Made by a program: the position numbers and the translations under genes. Below are positions 11,920 through 24,207 of a stretch of DNA of 64,000 nt, one piece after another. Position 1 is the first letter of the stretch, and every line of letters starts with the position of its first letter. Source of the DNA: Rhabdophis nuchalis (taxonomy: Eukaryota; Chordata; Lepidosauria; Squamata; Natricidae); contig CM077645.1 in the NCBI GenBank assembly GCA_039707465.1, positions 64,615,850-64,679,849 on the forward strand, written 5' to 3'. The notes below the pieces were generated by a model. The model was not told the origin of the DNA and did not search any database. It was given only the letters and a program-made list of their open reading frames with translations.

Positions 11920-12656
11920 GATTGAGGCTCACTGGTGCCCTACACACTGACAAATCTTGGTGCCCCTCTTCTTTGTACATACATACTGTACAAATCTTTA
12001 TTGGTTTTTTTCCTTTCTTTTGCAACTTTGTGGTGCCCCCTTGGGCCTGATGCTCTAAGCACGTACTTAGTCTGCTTAATGGTTAATATGCCACTGTTGA
12101 TATCTGCATTTATATGCCAAGGAGTGAGTAATATTATGAGTTATGTTGTGAATATACTTGACTGATAGTCAGACTGAAAATTTCATTTCAAATAATCACT
12201 TCAGCACAGAGATTTAGTTACATGATGCCAGATAGTTTGGTATTTTATTTATTCTCTGCTCTCTTCTTTTGCTGTTTCTAACGTTCTTTGCCGGAAAATG
12301 ATTCCAGTACAATAAAAATTCAAAGTGGGTTTTGTTATTCTAATGGCTTATTCTGTATTTTCTCTTTCCAATTTCCAGTGAGAGTGCTTAAATTATCTTC
12401 TCAGAGGACAGCCATACCAAAATCTATTTAGTTATCATCAAATGTTGACCATCAGAGGAAATAATTGAATAGCCCTCAAGTATAATCATATTCAGAGCTT
12501 TGCTGATTATCCCAAGATAACTTGTTTTGAATTTAAATCCCTTGTTTTGCATCAATAAATACCATCAGTTTGTTTTATCATTGTTCAGAGATTAACTCAT
12601 CCTTTGTATGGTCATGAATATAAGATCAGGGTTTATATAAACAAGATAAATAACTA
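11920..12656. other. Intergenic, no feature seen
   Basis: AT-rich sequence without recognisable elements. Confidence 0.5.
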
Positions 12657-13103
12657 ACGGGACCTGGCTACTTGCAGGACCGCCTCCTACCACATACCTC
12701 CCTTAGACTTGTCCGCTCCCACAGAGTGAGCCTCCTCAGGGTGCCATCCGCCCGACAATGCCGATGGGTGGCCCCCAGGGGGAGAGCCTTCTCTGTGGCA
12801 GGGCCTGCCCTCTGGAACGACCTACCCCCCCCCCCCGACCTTCGGATCATCCCGGACCTACGCCGCGTCCGATGGGCACTAAAGACACATCTATTTCAAG
12901 AGGCCGGCCTGGCTTAGTTTTAATGGATATAGTTTTAATTGATTGATTTTAACCCTTTTTCTAATCTAAATTTTAGCATAGACCTTAATTTAATTTATTT
13001 TTAACTGTTTTGTACTGCATTGTTTTATATTTTTATATTTCTGTGCACCGCCCTGAGTCCCCTAGGGGAGATAGGGTGGCATACAAATTTGATAAATAAA
13101 TAA
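12657..13103 (+). mobile_element. L2/CR1-clade LINE 3' end, different subfamily
   Basis: The plus strand encodes the C-terminal segment (YLQDRLLPH...SHRVSLLRVPSA...LWNDLPPPPD). The 3' UTR follows, with CCGCCCTGAGTCCCCTAGGGGAGATAGGG and a (AATA)n tail. The tail and the hairpin differ from the ATT-tailed copies, suggesting a separate subfamily. Truncated at the 5' end. Confidence 0.85.
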
Positions 13104-13654
13104 ACAACAAAAAAACAATTTGAAAATCTTGGCTTATTTTTTCAGACTAATCAGTGAAATGTTGATGGCTCTGATTTTAATAACTCCTGACAGGGGCATT
13201 AAACAATATTTTTTTTGTTATAACCATGAAATTAAAGCTCTGCTCATTTTTTAGAGAAACACACAAAGATATGTTTGTGTTTTTCCCAGACCTAGCAAGG
13301 CACAGTGTTTGAAAGAATTAAAACTTTGATTCGTTGTAAGTCAAAAGGTCTTATAAAACAGAACAGCGTAACTAGTTGTTTTCAATTCCAATTCAACTTT
13401 AAATAGTGTTTTCATCAGAACTGAATTGGTGGACTTACCAGCTGCAGGGTTAATATGAATAATAAATTCCCACCTAATGCTTGAGTAATTGAGTGAATAG
13501 TAAGACTAATTCTGAAAACTTGAGATGGAGTTCTGTTTTCAGGAAGGAGACCATCAATCCAGAATTTAAAACTGTGATTTGTAAAGGTGTGTACATAATT
13601 CATTATATCTTTTAAAGGTGATTAACCATGTAAATGTTAAAAGATACTTTGGAG
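13104..13654. other. Intergenic, no feature seen
   Basis: Nothing recognisable. Confidence 0.5.
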
Positions 13655-13725
13655 CAGGAGCTTCTAACCTTGGCAATTTTAAATCTGGCGGACTTCAACT
13701 CCCAGAATTCCCCAATCAGCTTTGG
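13655..13725. mobile_element. Half copy of the palindromic hAT MITE
   Basis: Only the left arm is present (CAGGAGCTTCTAACC...ACTTCAACTCCCAGAATTCC). The right arm is lost after the centre, so it can no longer form the hairpin. Confidence 0.8.
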
Positions 13726-14689
13726 AATGGATGATTCCCATGTTTCTGACTTAATATTGAAAAGTCAACACCTTCTTTCAGGAAGGATAATTGTGCAAGT
13801 TTGTTCACACACACAAAAAGTGACACCTCAAAGACTAATATATTTATTGTGACTTAAGTTTTATTTTATGGAGTCATTCTACTTCATCGTATCCATGAAA
13901 CATGCTCCTTATTTGGGGAATTGCATTTGCACATAGATATAGATAGGAGAATGAAATTATAAAGTCAAAGAAACAGAATGCCAAACTTGTAGATTGTGGC
14001 AAATATATTAAAGTATAAATTATGTAAAATAAATAGTGACAATTCACAAAGCTGACACGTATTATCTTTCTTAACAATTTGAAGATGTTTTAATGTTGCA
14101 TTCCCAAACCACTTACATAATATTTTACATTAGTTGGATGTATTTTAATATTCAGTTAACCATGTTTGTATAGCTTCCATAACTTGCATTTCTTGATGTA
14201 TGGATCTGATGAAGTGGGAGATGATTTCAGTGTTTCCAAGGCAACTATAAATATTGGAAAGATTTAGCAGGAAAGATTTCAATGACTTATAAAAAAGAAA
14301 GGAGCTATAATAAATGCCATGAAATACAATTTTAACAGATGTACAGTGTTACTTATATAATGTAGTATGTCTGCAATGTTTTCAGTAAAACATTCACCAT
14401 TCTTGTAATGCAGCAAAATATTTTTATACATCAAGGAAAGAACAAATCTTACTTCCAGAGACTTTCACTGAAACCAAAATGAATTTATTACAAATGCATT
14501 TTAATCTTATTTGCTCCCCACTGCCAGTTTTGCATGCAAATATGTTCTTGGTTGTGTTGAGAAGAACAAGACAGATCTGGGGTGGAGAGTGAAACATGTC
14601 ACTAGTTTAGAGTCCACAAGAGATCCAAGTCTAATCTTCCTTGAATCCCCCTGACCTTTATTTAAAACAAATGGAGTGCTGACCATTAT
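13726..14689. other. Intergenic, no feature seen
   Basis: AT-rich; candidate AATAAA hexamers on the minus strand near 14480 and 14655 could serve the PRLHR 3' UTR. Confidence 0.4.
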
Positions 14690-14880
14690 CCCAAAAATGC
14701 TTTTCAAAAGGCAACTTGACTTTCTTAGGGGTTTTTTCTTGAAAATGTTTTGTGTTTCAACCAAGAAGCTTCTTTGGGGAGGTGTGGGGGGAGAAAACTA
14801 AAAAAGTCCAATTGCCTTCCGAAAAACACCTTTAGGTCTCTATGACCTGGACAACTGAGAATCTCTGTAGAGGTTGTCTG
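14690..14880. mobile_element. Two fragments of the 'CTTGGATGAGAAG' family, head to head
   Basis: 14690-14780 is in minus orientation and degraded (AAGAAGCTTCTTGGTTGAAAC on the minus strand). 14795-14875 continues in plus orientation with AAGTCCAATTGCCTTCCG and CTATGACCTGGACAACTGAG. The same modules are joined in one orientation at 35070-35180, so this copy has been inverted internally. Confidence 0.5.
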
Positions 14881-15142
14881 ACCATTAGTTAACCAGGTTC
14901 TTGTGCAGAGGGTTCAATAAATCATTTGTGCTGGAACCTTGGTGAATAGTTGTGATTCTTTGTGCCCGACAGGTTGCTTTTTGTTTGTGTGTTTGTTTTA
15001 CAGTGCCTGACATTTGCTTTGCTTTGCTTTGCTTTGCTTTTTGCAGCACAGTTCGGCTGTTAGTATCTACACAAAAATACTGCTGTTTTCAACATGGAAC
15101 CATTAAACTCTTGACTGTCATGAGACCAGGTGCATTTATTGA

Positions 15143-16195
15143 TCAGATAACAACACTTACAGTTGCACTTTGCCCAGAGGGAACTACTCTCCTGGGCCAG
15201 ACAAGTAATTTTTTAAGTTCTTCCCTAAAGCTATCGTGGAGCCAGGCATATATAAAGGGGTTATAACAGGCAGAACTCATAGCAAACCAATGGCAAACCA
15301 GTTGGATAAGGCTGAAATAATAAGCATCAATTGCATTGATGTTAATGTCTCGGATAAAGTTGAAGGTGTGAAGGGGAAGCCAGCAAACTCCAAAGACCAC
15401 AACTACCATGACCAACAAGCAGAAGGTCCTCTTCCTCCTGGCCCTGTCCCAGTCTGCCTGGTTTTTAGTGACACTCCCTGGCATCACCCTGTTTTTTAGT
15501 TTGATGGAGATCTTGATGTAGGAAATGAGGATGGCCAGCAAAGGAAAAAAATAAGTAATGAGCAACAGGCACAAAGCATAGGTTTGTCTTTGGTGCTCTT
15601 GCTCCCCCCAGAACTCCTCACATAGGATGATGCCTTGCTTATCCAGCTCCACATAATAGGTATGTGCCATAGCTGGCAAGGCTAAGCAACAGGACAAAAT
15701 CCAGATAAAGAGGGTCATATAAGCACTAAGCTGAAGGGAGACACGGCGTCGCAGAGGGTGTATAATGACAATGTACCGGTCAATTGCAATGGTGACCAAG
15801 GTGAAGATGGAGACATAAACAGTCACTGGCTGCATGAAGTAGACAAAATAGCACATTGTGCTGCCAAAAATCCAGCCCCGTGGCTCAAACACATAGGCAA
15901 GAGTAAGTGGGACACACGTGGTGCACATGGCTACATCCGAAAGGGCCAGGTTCCCAATGAGGAAGTTGGTGACGTTGTGCATCTTCTTGACATGCAGAAT
16001 GACATGGACCAGGAGGCAGTTGCCTACCATCCCGATAATGACCACACCTGTGTACAACAGGATGATCAACAATTTGAGTCGCTGCACCAACTGCAAACCC
16101 TGGAAAAATGTATTAGTCCCATTCGTAGCAGAGTTGAGGGCTGCTGCACTGGTGTTTGTCGGAAGGGTGCTAGAACCTTCAAATGATCCATACAT
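15143..16195 (-). CDS. PRLHR: Prolactin-releasing peptide receptor (PRLHR, GPR10)
   Basis: 350 residues in a single exon, a complete rhodopsin-class GPCR for the RF-amide peptide PrRP. Extracellular N-terminus with sequons N14 and N25; TM1 from about 42; TM2 GNLALSD; disulphide pair C115 and C182; DRY at 129-131 followed by [13 protein letters not shown]2 LCEEFWG; third-loop stretch [20 protein letters not shown] 261-264; TM7 NPFIY 302-306; helix 8 [14 protein letters not shown]-terminal SVVI. The FEPRGW, CEEFWG and [11 protein letters not shown] blocks and the C-terminal VSVVI are what I recall of mammalian PRLHR, where the tail binds PDZ proteins such as PICK1. The start is preceded by a splice-acceptor-like TTATTTTACAG, matching a gene with its intron in the 5' UTR. 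All key class A residues are intact, so it should be functional. The tandem paralog lies 4.3 kb downstream. Confidence 0.97.
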   Translation of the reverse strand: MYGSFEGSSTLPTNTSAAALNSATNGTNTFFQGLQLVQRLKLLIILLYTGVVIIGMVGNCLLVHVILHVKKMHNVTNFLIGNLALSDVAMCTTCVPLTLAYVFEPRGWIFGSTMCYFVYFMQPVTVYVSIFTLVTIAIDRYIVIIHPLRRRVSLQLSAYMTLFIWILSCCLALPAMAHTYYVELDKQGIILCEEFWGEQEHQRQTYALCLLLITYFFPLLAILISYIKISIKLKNRVMPGSVTKNQADWDRARRKRTFCLLVMVVVVFGVCWLPLHTFNFIRDININAIDAYYFSLIQLVCHWFAMSSACYNPFIYAWLHDSFREELKKLLVWPRRVVPSGQSATVSVVI

Positions 16196-16201
16196 TTTGG
16201 C

Positions 16202-16219
16202 CTGTAAAATAACAAAACA
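16202..16219 (-). promoter_or_regulatory. Candidate 3' splice site in the PRLHR 5' UTR
   Basis: The minus strand reads TTTTGTTATTTTACAG just before GCCAAAATG, placing the exon start six bases upstream of the initiator codon. The upstream non-coding exon is not identified. Confidence 0.5.
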
Positions 16220-18840
16220 TAGTTGTAAGTATATACTTTAGGCATAATCCACTTATTCTGATTGGGGATTCATGTTTCTAATTTGCATCTCATTTACATT
16301 TACATTTCCCAAATCTGCTTCTTCATATTATAAGATATTCATTTTCAGCATCAGGAAAAGTATGTGTGCACACAATGACATTCACCAACATCCATGTACA
16401 TATATTTTATTTTTATGATTTGGTTACTCGTTTTAATGTTTTCCTTTTGCTTGTCAGAGAACAAAAGAAGAAGGGCCACCAAAAATTGTGAGAAAATGAT
16501 AAAGGAAATATATATTCAGATTGCTAGCTTTCCAATCACAATATAAAATTAATATGCACACAGATTCACATGCCATGATTTCTGATATTTTAAAGCAGGT
16601 TTCAACCCTTATACTATTTAATACAATACAATACAATAGCAGAGTTGAAAGGGACCTTGTAGGTCTTCTAGTCCAACCCCCTGCGTGGGCAGCAACCTTA
16701 TACCATTTCAGACAAATGGCTATCTAACATCTTTTTAAAGACTTCCAGGGTTGTTACCCATGAGATTAATTCAGCCCTTCTTCCCATACCATTCAATCTT
16801 AATGTAGGTTGTTGTCCTTCCATGCAGCCAGTTGTTTGGAAGAGTGAAATGAGTTTCAGAATCAAAAAGGAAATGTCAGAGAAAATTGGGTGACTGATAC
16901 ATTCTGACTTTGACCATATCTATGACTAAATTCAGCCTCACCGATTCCTTATGGCTCCCAACAGATGAATGTTTTAAAATCAGTTGTTAAGAAGAAGCAG
17001 TTTTCAACACTGAAGGCATGGCAGATAGAAACAGTTCAGGAGAGACCAATGGAACACCTTTTAGAAGTGTGTGCCTGTGTGTGTGAGAGGGAGGGAGGAA
17101 GGGAAGGAGGGAGATTTTCAGAAACATTCATGCTTCGAAGATCTCGTTAATTATTTTTGATTTCCTTTTGCCATGTTATAATGTATATGATGAAAGATAA
17201 AAAAAATTCTAGAAGAAAATTAGAGTAGACCTACATGTTGCAAAATCATAAACATTAAAGTATTTGATTTTCTTAAGATGGAGCTCATTCTTGCAAATTC
17301 TTGGGTTAGTCTTTTAGTTTAGCAAACTGACCTTTAAAAAAGTATGGCATTCTAACAACACACATACATCCTTGTCTTGAAAATTCTTCACAATAATAAT
17401 ACAATTCCAACAATATACAACCCATCATCATGCAAATAATAAATAGTGATAATAATGATGATGATCTAAAAACTGAAATATGTTGTTACCAGTCTATAGT
17501 TTTTCAAGTCTACCTGTGACTGTCTGATTACTATTTTATTTTTCCTAGTGGAAAAAACACATTTATTTATTCCTAGCATTTATTCCTAGCATAGCCTGAA
17601 GATTTAGAGATAATATTCTATCCAGTGGAATGTGCGTGGAGAGGTTTTTATTGCACTTATTAAATAGAATGAAAAAGTATATTAAAGTCTAATTGCTTTG
17701 GTCTAGTAGAAAGGATCAAGTTAAAAATCACCCGTGTCATATCTATTCAGACAATGTAACTGTTAATTAATGCTTCTTGATTCTCTTCCCCCATAATTTT
17801 CTTTTTTAAACTGATCTTTTCACAGCATGCATACTGATATCCACTTCAGATTACCACATCCATGTTCCCAATCCCACAGAGTGAAATAGTTATGTAAATA
17901 TGTAAATAGATAGCCCATAGATCTATTTCTATTTTGGGATCTTTTATGAACAGACGTACAAGCTGCACATCTGGGAACAACTTGCTTAAAATCAAATTGC
18001 ACAATCAAATCAGAGGTATGAAATTATTTTTGAAAATCTAACTGCACCGGGTAGAGCTTGGGGTCAAATCTATAGTGCTTTCAGATAAGTTTTTTTTTAA
18101 GTTACCGCAGGCAACAGAATGCTAGAAAAAATACACGTTACAACAAAGTCAAATGAAGCAAGACAATATATAATTTATCAATCAAATATTCCCAAGAAAT
18201 ATTTATGGACACTCCAGAGGTCATAATAAACTGCAATATACCTAGTCATAATAAACATGCAGCTGACAGAGAAATCTATAGTAACAAAAACCTAACTGAA
18301 CATCAGAAATAGGATTCAAAGCATCTCATTTCTCCCCTACCGTTACTAAGGTAAGCTGTCCTATTCGTAGAGAAGGGAAGAGAGTCCTGGAGCTGGCATC
18401 ATTGTCTTCCTGAATCAATATGCTGTGCCTGGCTTGCAAAACGAACCAAACTGTTTGAACAAGAGTTTAAAGGGACAGAGATCAATTTTGCTGGTGTGGC
18501 ATGGCCCGCACTGGCTCCCCTCCCCCTTTTTCCTCTTCTAATTCCCATATTAAGACTAGACTGAAGGGATGTCCCAAATGCAAGACTGACTGGAAACCCC
18601 TTGATTCATTTGAGTTTAATGATTGCTTTAAAAAGGGGGAAGAGGAAGTAAAGGCAAAACCCATCATTAATTGATACTCAAGACACACTATTCCTCTTGT
18701 TTCCCCCCTCTCAAAATTCCTCAATTGATCTATTGGGAGACTTGCAAATGTACAGAAATATTTACTTCTCATCCTTAAAACATTTAGCATGCTTAGAGGG
18801 TAATAGGCAGCATGCCTGATTAAATAGTTTCATTTTTTTT
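16220..18840. other. Upstream of PRLHR; one CR1 tail, otherwise unannotated
   Basis: The unidentified 5' exon and promoter of PRLHR probably lie here or beyond. Only the CR1 fragment at 16617-16757 is recognised. Confidence 0.4.
16617..16757 (-). mobile_element. CR1-type LINE 3' end
   Basis: An (AATAC)n tail at 16618-16637, then GTTGAAAGGGACCTTGTAGG and CTTCTAGTCCAACCCCCTG. This is the conserved CR1 3' hairpin region, read on the minus strand. Related copies at 37715, 44876, 51040 and 51830. Confidence 0.8.
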
Positions 18841-18942
<102 letters not shown>

Positions 18943-20084
18943 AGCATGATGGATGATCATACTGCAATGGGAGGCTTGTCAAGAAGGGCTTGCCCTGTTT
19001 GTTTGTTTTTAGTAATTTCATTAGATCAAGCTTTGGGTGCTCTCCGTGGTACTGAAAATATATCCTCAGAGCTCTTGTAAAAAGTGTCTTCTCATTGCTA
19101 TCTGGCACCAACATGCTTAATGAACTGTTATATTGCCTGATAGAAATTATGCATACAGAAACAGCTGGGGACGTGCTTCACCCCCATTGATCCCTGACAA
19201 TAGGAGAAAACATAATGACTTCCATTTCATTAATGCTGTTCCCAAAATGGTCCACAACTGAGGCTTTGGGGGATATTTACATCTGGCTATCAGTGAAGAG
19301 TTGCTATTACTTTGGTGTTTCTTAAAAAATAATTAATATTGCTTTATCAAAATTTATTGAGCATACTGTTTTATTTCCAGTCTCATATGGAAACTTAAAC
19401 ATGTTCTCTGAGGCCTATTGCTATTAATAAAAAAGACATTCCCAAAATCTGTCACTAAACACAAAGCCACTGAGCAGAACAATTGAACAGTTTATTAACA
19501 AATATTAAGTATTGATTTCTTTTCTCGAAAGTCCCAGCCTTGTGGCTGCAGAAGGGTGATTTTTCACCACTACTCCCCTTTTCTTAACCATCATGAGTTT
19601 CTTTTAGAGATTGATTAAACTGTGTGTCTCTTATAATATATTTGCGGCAAGAAACAATGAATTGTGTAGACTATATATTTTGGTTTACTTTACAAAATAT
19701 GAGACTCAAAATGTTTTTTAAACAGCCATTCATATAGAAACACTTTTCAAACTTAACTTAAAAGAATAATCAACAATTCTGGCTGAAAATTGACCTCAAT
19801 AGTCAAATTGTCTTATGGATTTGATATTGTATGTACAACATAAATAAGAATATGACAGTATAGATGGCTAAAACACATATTTGACAGCATCCTGGGCCCA
19901 CCAGTTGTTGAGAAGCCAATATGAATAAAATCCTTTTTCCACTGCCAAAAGTAATCCAATTATATTCATTGCTAAGTTTCCAAATTCCATTATCAGAGCT
20001 TCTTGTTTGTTTAAAAAAAAATACAATCCAATATTTTTCAGATTCATTTAATTTAAAAAATGGAAATCCTTTGTGAACATTAAG
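18943..20084. other. Intergenic, no feature seen
   Basis: No gene or element recognised. Confidence 0.5.
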
Positions 20085-20325
20085 CTGTATCTTTGAACGC
20101 GTGCACATTTGCACATAAAATGTCTGTGCATGCGTAAAACGTTAAAATAATGGGGGAAAAATACATTTTTGCAAAGAAATTTGTTTTGTGCATTCGCAGA
20201 GCTAAAAAACAAGATGGCGGCACGAAAGAGAACTAGTTCGGAAGCATGGCAGGCCTGGGTCACTGCCGGTTCCAAGTTACTATTGGTTTGGCTGAACCGG
20301 TCCAAACCAGTAGGAACCCACTTCT
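20085..20325. mobile_element. hAT element, CAGTGGTGGGTTYC family, partial
   Basis: The right end reads CAGTAGGAACCCACTTCTG. The body carries GCGTGCAC, GTGCATGCG and AAGATGGCGGC like the copy at 4203-4397. The left terminal repeat is missing. Confidence 0.6.
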
Positions 20326-21223
20326 GCTCTTGAGTCATAATGTAATACATGAAATAATGCATAGCAATGGATATTACTCTGTACAAAGCTGCAATTCAGC
20401 AGACATGGACAATTCACTGTGGCCATGAGCCATGTATAGTTAAGAACATCACAAAATTCCTGCCAGTTTCATCTCAAAGCTGAACATTTTATGTCACAAT
20501 GGATCTGACTGAGATGCTGAAAAGTAAGACCTAGAGTCTTGTCTTCTATGTTTTCCTAGTAATTAGTATTTTAGAGGCATATTTCATCTGAGTCTTGAAG
20601 TGCTATCAAGACTAGTAACAATTAAAAAAAATATCCAAATTAATTTTCGGGGTGTCCTATTATAACATAATTATATATTAATTACATCAAAATCAAATTA
20701 AATACAACTTTATTGATTAATCAATTTAACAAACATTCAAAAAGAAGCTAAAATGAAATAAAGTGAGATGAAATAGAGTACGTTCAGATGAAATAAAAGA
20801 TAAGAGAGTCAGACAAAATAGTGTAAGATAAAACAGAATGTAGAAACATACAATGAATGCTAAAATACAAAAGTATATACTGTATGTTTAGATGAATTCA
20901 TCATCTTTACATGCTACTCCAATATATTCTATAAAATGTAATAACCCTGTAACTTAGCTGTTCTAGTGGTTATATATGTTTTTGTGCCCTAAAGGAAATG
21001 AGGTAATTTTTTGTTCTGACCCAAATGTATAGCTATGTCAAGTCGAGTAAATACTAAACCCTTGCTGAACATAGAGATGGGAATGGAAAAGAACATGCAC
21101 AATATCTTTTATTTCTGATGCTCCACAAACACAGGTTTTCTCAGAATATGGCACTCAGTGGAGGAAATATTTAATAAGGGAGAAAACCCTCCACATCAAC
21201 ATTTCATAACCAATGTGCAGAAA
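20326..21223. other. Intergenic, no feature seen
   Basis: AT-rich, imperfect AAATAA repeats near 20740-20860; no gene. Confidence 0.5.
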
Positions 21224-21225
21224 TA

Positions 21226-21685
21226 TCCTGTTTCCCTGAAAATAAGACCTCCCTGGATAATAAGCCCAATCAGGTTTTTGAGCACATGTGCTAAAATAAG
21301 CCCACCCCAAAAATAAGCCCTCCCTGAAAATATTACAATGCAGCAGCAGCCATGAGGTGACTACGCTCGCTGCCTCCTGCACAGGGGTGGGTTCCAGCTG
21401 CTGCTACTGCCAGTTCGCTCAGGGATGCACTTCACGCACACGCACATGTGCAATACTAAAAGAATGCTTCTGTGCATGCGCAGAAGGAAAAAACGAGATG
21501 GCTGAGCCGACGGTGCTGCCAAGACCATATGGGTGGGGCAGGCCAAATTACTATGTACTCAGCCGAACTAGTCCGAACCGGTAGGAACCCACCTCTGCTC
21601 CTACACCTCAAAAATAATAAGACCAAGTGCTTATTTCAGGGGTCAAAATAAAATAAGGCCCTGTCTTATTTTTGGGAAAACATGG
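21226..21685. mobile_element. TcMar-type element with a nested hAT insertion
   Basis: The ends are TCCTGTTTCCCTGAAAATAAG and, on the opposite strand, CCATGTTTTCCCAAAAATAAG, each bordered by TA. Internal repeats of 'AATAAGCCC' continue on both sides of the nested hAT copy. Without the insertion the element is about 240 bp. It has no coding capacity; the superfamily is inferred from the TA flanks. Confidence 0.65.
21382..21597. mobile_element. hAT element, CAGKGGTGGGTTCC family, 216 bp, nested
   Basis: Left end CAGGGGTGGGTTCC, right end GGAACCCACCTCTG, flanked by CTCCTGCA and CTCCTACA (7/8). It interrupts the TcMar-type element, so it is the younger of the two. Confidence 0.88.
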
Positions 21686-22620
21686 TATTATAATGTATAC
21701 TGTAACAAATCAAATAATTGAAATGAATTGCAATTAACTATTAAAAGAAATAAGGTAAAAATGTGTGCAAATCAAAATACACGTTCTATACAAACTGACA
21801 AGATGGTTACTTCATTAATTCTCCTTTTGTCTTTTTTATTTTATTCATAAAAATGGTGAATTATCATGCAAGGTAGACACACAGACAGTTAGCAATAGAA
21901 TATTCATCTGATCTTTGGGTTTAAGTTACAACTCTGCATGTATATTTCATAATCCACTTGGTTTTTAAAAAGCAAAATTGTAAGGTTCTCATTCACTCTG
22001 TGGGCCTGCTCAAATTAACCAGAACACCCTCAGTTCAGGTGAATGCAACACTTATTGCTTTCTCCAATACTGCCTGCTGTCATAATCGATAGGAAAATTT
22101 AGTATTTCTTTCTGAGCAAAACCTTAGGGGCATCTGAAGCATGTTATACAGCTACCAAAACACAAGCTAATGCCACTGTTTACTGAAAACATATAGCAAA
22201 CCAAAGAGAATACAAATGGGTATTGGGATTAAAGGAAAAAAAATCTTATATTTCAAAAATAAATGTAAGGAAAGGAACAATGCTACAGAGACTCGGGACA
22301 ACTTGCTGTGAAAGAAATCTGGGAAGACATTGACTTTGGCCACAATAAATTTGCAAATACATGTCGAGTATTTGCTCCAAAATTCTGCATGTGATTTATT
22401 CCTTCCTGAATGCTGGAAAATTCTCTGGACAGAATATTCTGGAGTATGATCTGTTTTCAGCTTCCCTTTTTCTGGCAAGACACGTGCCTCTTCTAACTAT
22501 TTAATCTCAGGAAGAGGAAGGAATAGTATTTCTACAGGAATTTAGCCAATTTCCCCTCTTGGATTTTCTTTACTGGAGAAAGAGAATATTTGGTTACAGA
22601 ATGTAAGACTTTCGATCCAC
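21686..22620. other. Intergenic, no feature seen
   Basis: No gene or element recognised. Confidence 0.5.
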
Positions 22621-22625
22621 AAAGG

Positions 22626-23010
22626 TGTCAGTCCTGGAAGATGTCTTTTACCTTTGGGGCTTCTGGCCTGCCACATTGTCTACTGTGGGAAAATGGGAGG
22701 AAGGATTATACAGAGAGTGGGTGATATATAGCCATAACAACATTCTTTTTCTGAAAGTCAAGGCTCTCTTGTCCAGCAGCTGCAATGAGGTGACTGGGTG
22801 GCATCTCCTGTTTCAGGTGGTACCTGATTGGATTATGTGATGGATATGTGGGTGCTGGGCAGGTTTTCATTTGGGTGGGGGAAACCTGGAAACTTTCAGA
22901 TTCAGGTTTTCCCAGATGTGTCAATATGACATCTCTAATAAAAAGAAACTTTGAGTAACTTCATGCTTCAGAATCTTCTTTCATTGGGGATGTTATTTAG
23001 AACCCTGACA
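22626..23010 (+). mobile_element. Solo LTR, 385 bp
   Basis: It begins TGTCAG and ends CTGACA, the short inverted TG...CA ends of an LTR. A perfect 5-bp duplication AAAGG flanks it on both sides (22621-22625 and 23011-23015). A polyadenylation hexamer AATAAA at 22937-22942 sits about 70 bp before the end, giving plus orientation. No internal retroelement sequence is attached, so this is a recombination product of an LTR retrotransposon or endogenous retrovirus. The exact family is not recognised. Confidence 0.75.
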
Positions 23011-23015
23011 AAAGG

Positions 23016-24207
23016 AATTCTTGTGATTTTCCTGTTTAGACATATCAGTTCAAAAATGCATTAGCAACGAAGAAAGAATACATAGAAAAAAGATGTGACA
23101 TCTCTACTCCAAGAAGTCTTCCATTATTTTAGATTATTAAATGTAAATAAACAAACAATGGTGAAAATCCTGTCACTCAATGAAATAGTTTTGCACTTAG
23201 ATAAAGTGTGAATAACTAATATGTAGCAGATGCTTATGAACAAAAGGGAGGGATTGCTTTTCAGAACAGTCAGAATTCATTAAGGTATTTATATTGATTA
23301 TGGATCTGTGAATAACTTTACTGTTGATGAAACCACATCATGAAATTAAGTTTGTTGTTTTATATCTGTTAGAGGAAATATTGTCCCAGATGACTGAAAT
23401 CTTGCTAGATGCAAAACCTGTCCGGTAATCACATTACCAAGACTTGATTTGATTTGGATATCTTTAATATTCACACACCAGGCTGGGGAAGAACATCTAA
23501 AAGCTTTACACAATCATTTTGTTTTCTATTTTAATGAGTCCTTGCAATCATCATTGATTACCAATGGCTGAGATAATATGATTTTCAATGTTTTTCCTGT
23601 TCATTGTACTCAAGAGCAAGAGAATGATGTGCTATCAATTCCAGGGCCTATTCACGGAGGGATTTGAGTTTATATGAGTTCTTTTATCCATTAAGTAGAA
23701 AGGTCAAAGCAGCCAGGGTATAGTTTTTCACACCCATCATTCTTCACCAACATCCAGCAAATCTTAAAGAGGGCAACAAGTAAGACAGCAAATGTGATAA
23801 GGAGAAAGAAATATCAAGGCTTCGCTTTATCCCAGTGTAGGCTAACAATTGCCTACTGACATGAACAAGAAAATAAAAAGTATGTATTTTACAATACAAG
23901 CACATATGTGATTTACTGAAAATTAGAAACACTTCAGATCACATGAAGTATTGGTGGGAACTGTAATTCACTTCTAAGTTGCATGCATTTATTAGGTTCA
24001 ATGACTAATATCCTCATATTATTTAGTATATAATGACTATCACTAAGTGTTGTATCTTATAATGTATGCTGAATGTATTTTTATGATGACTATGATCATG
24101 ATTTATCACTTATAGCTTTTATGTACACTGAGAGCTTATGCATCAAAGATAAATTCCTTGTGTGTCCAACCACACTTAGCCAATAAAGAATTCTATTATT
24201 TTCTATA
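23016..24207. other. Intergenic, no feature seen
   Basis: No gene or element recognised. Confidence 0.5.

Noticed and set aside
15758..16241. Plus-strand frames of 142 and 107 residues
   Set aside because: Antisense shadows of PRLHR.
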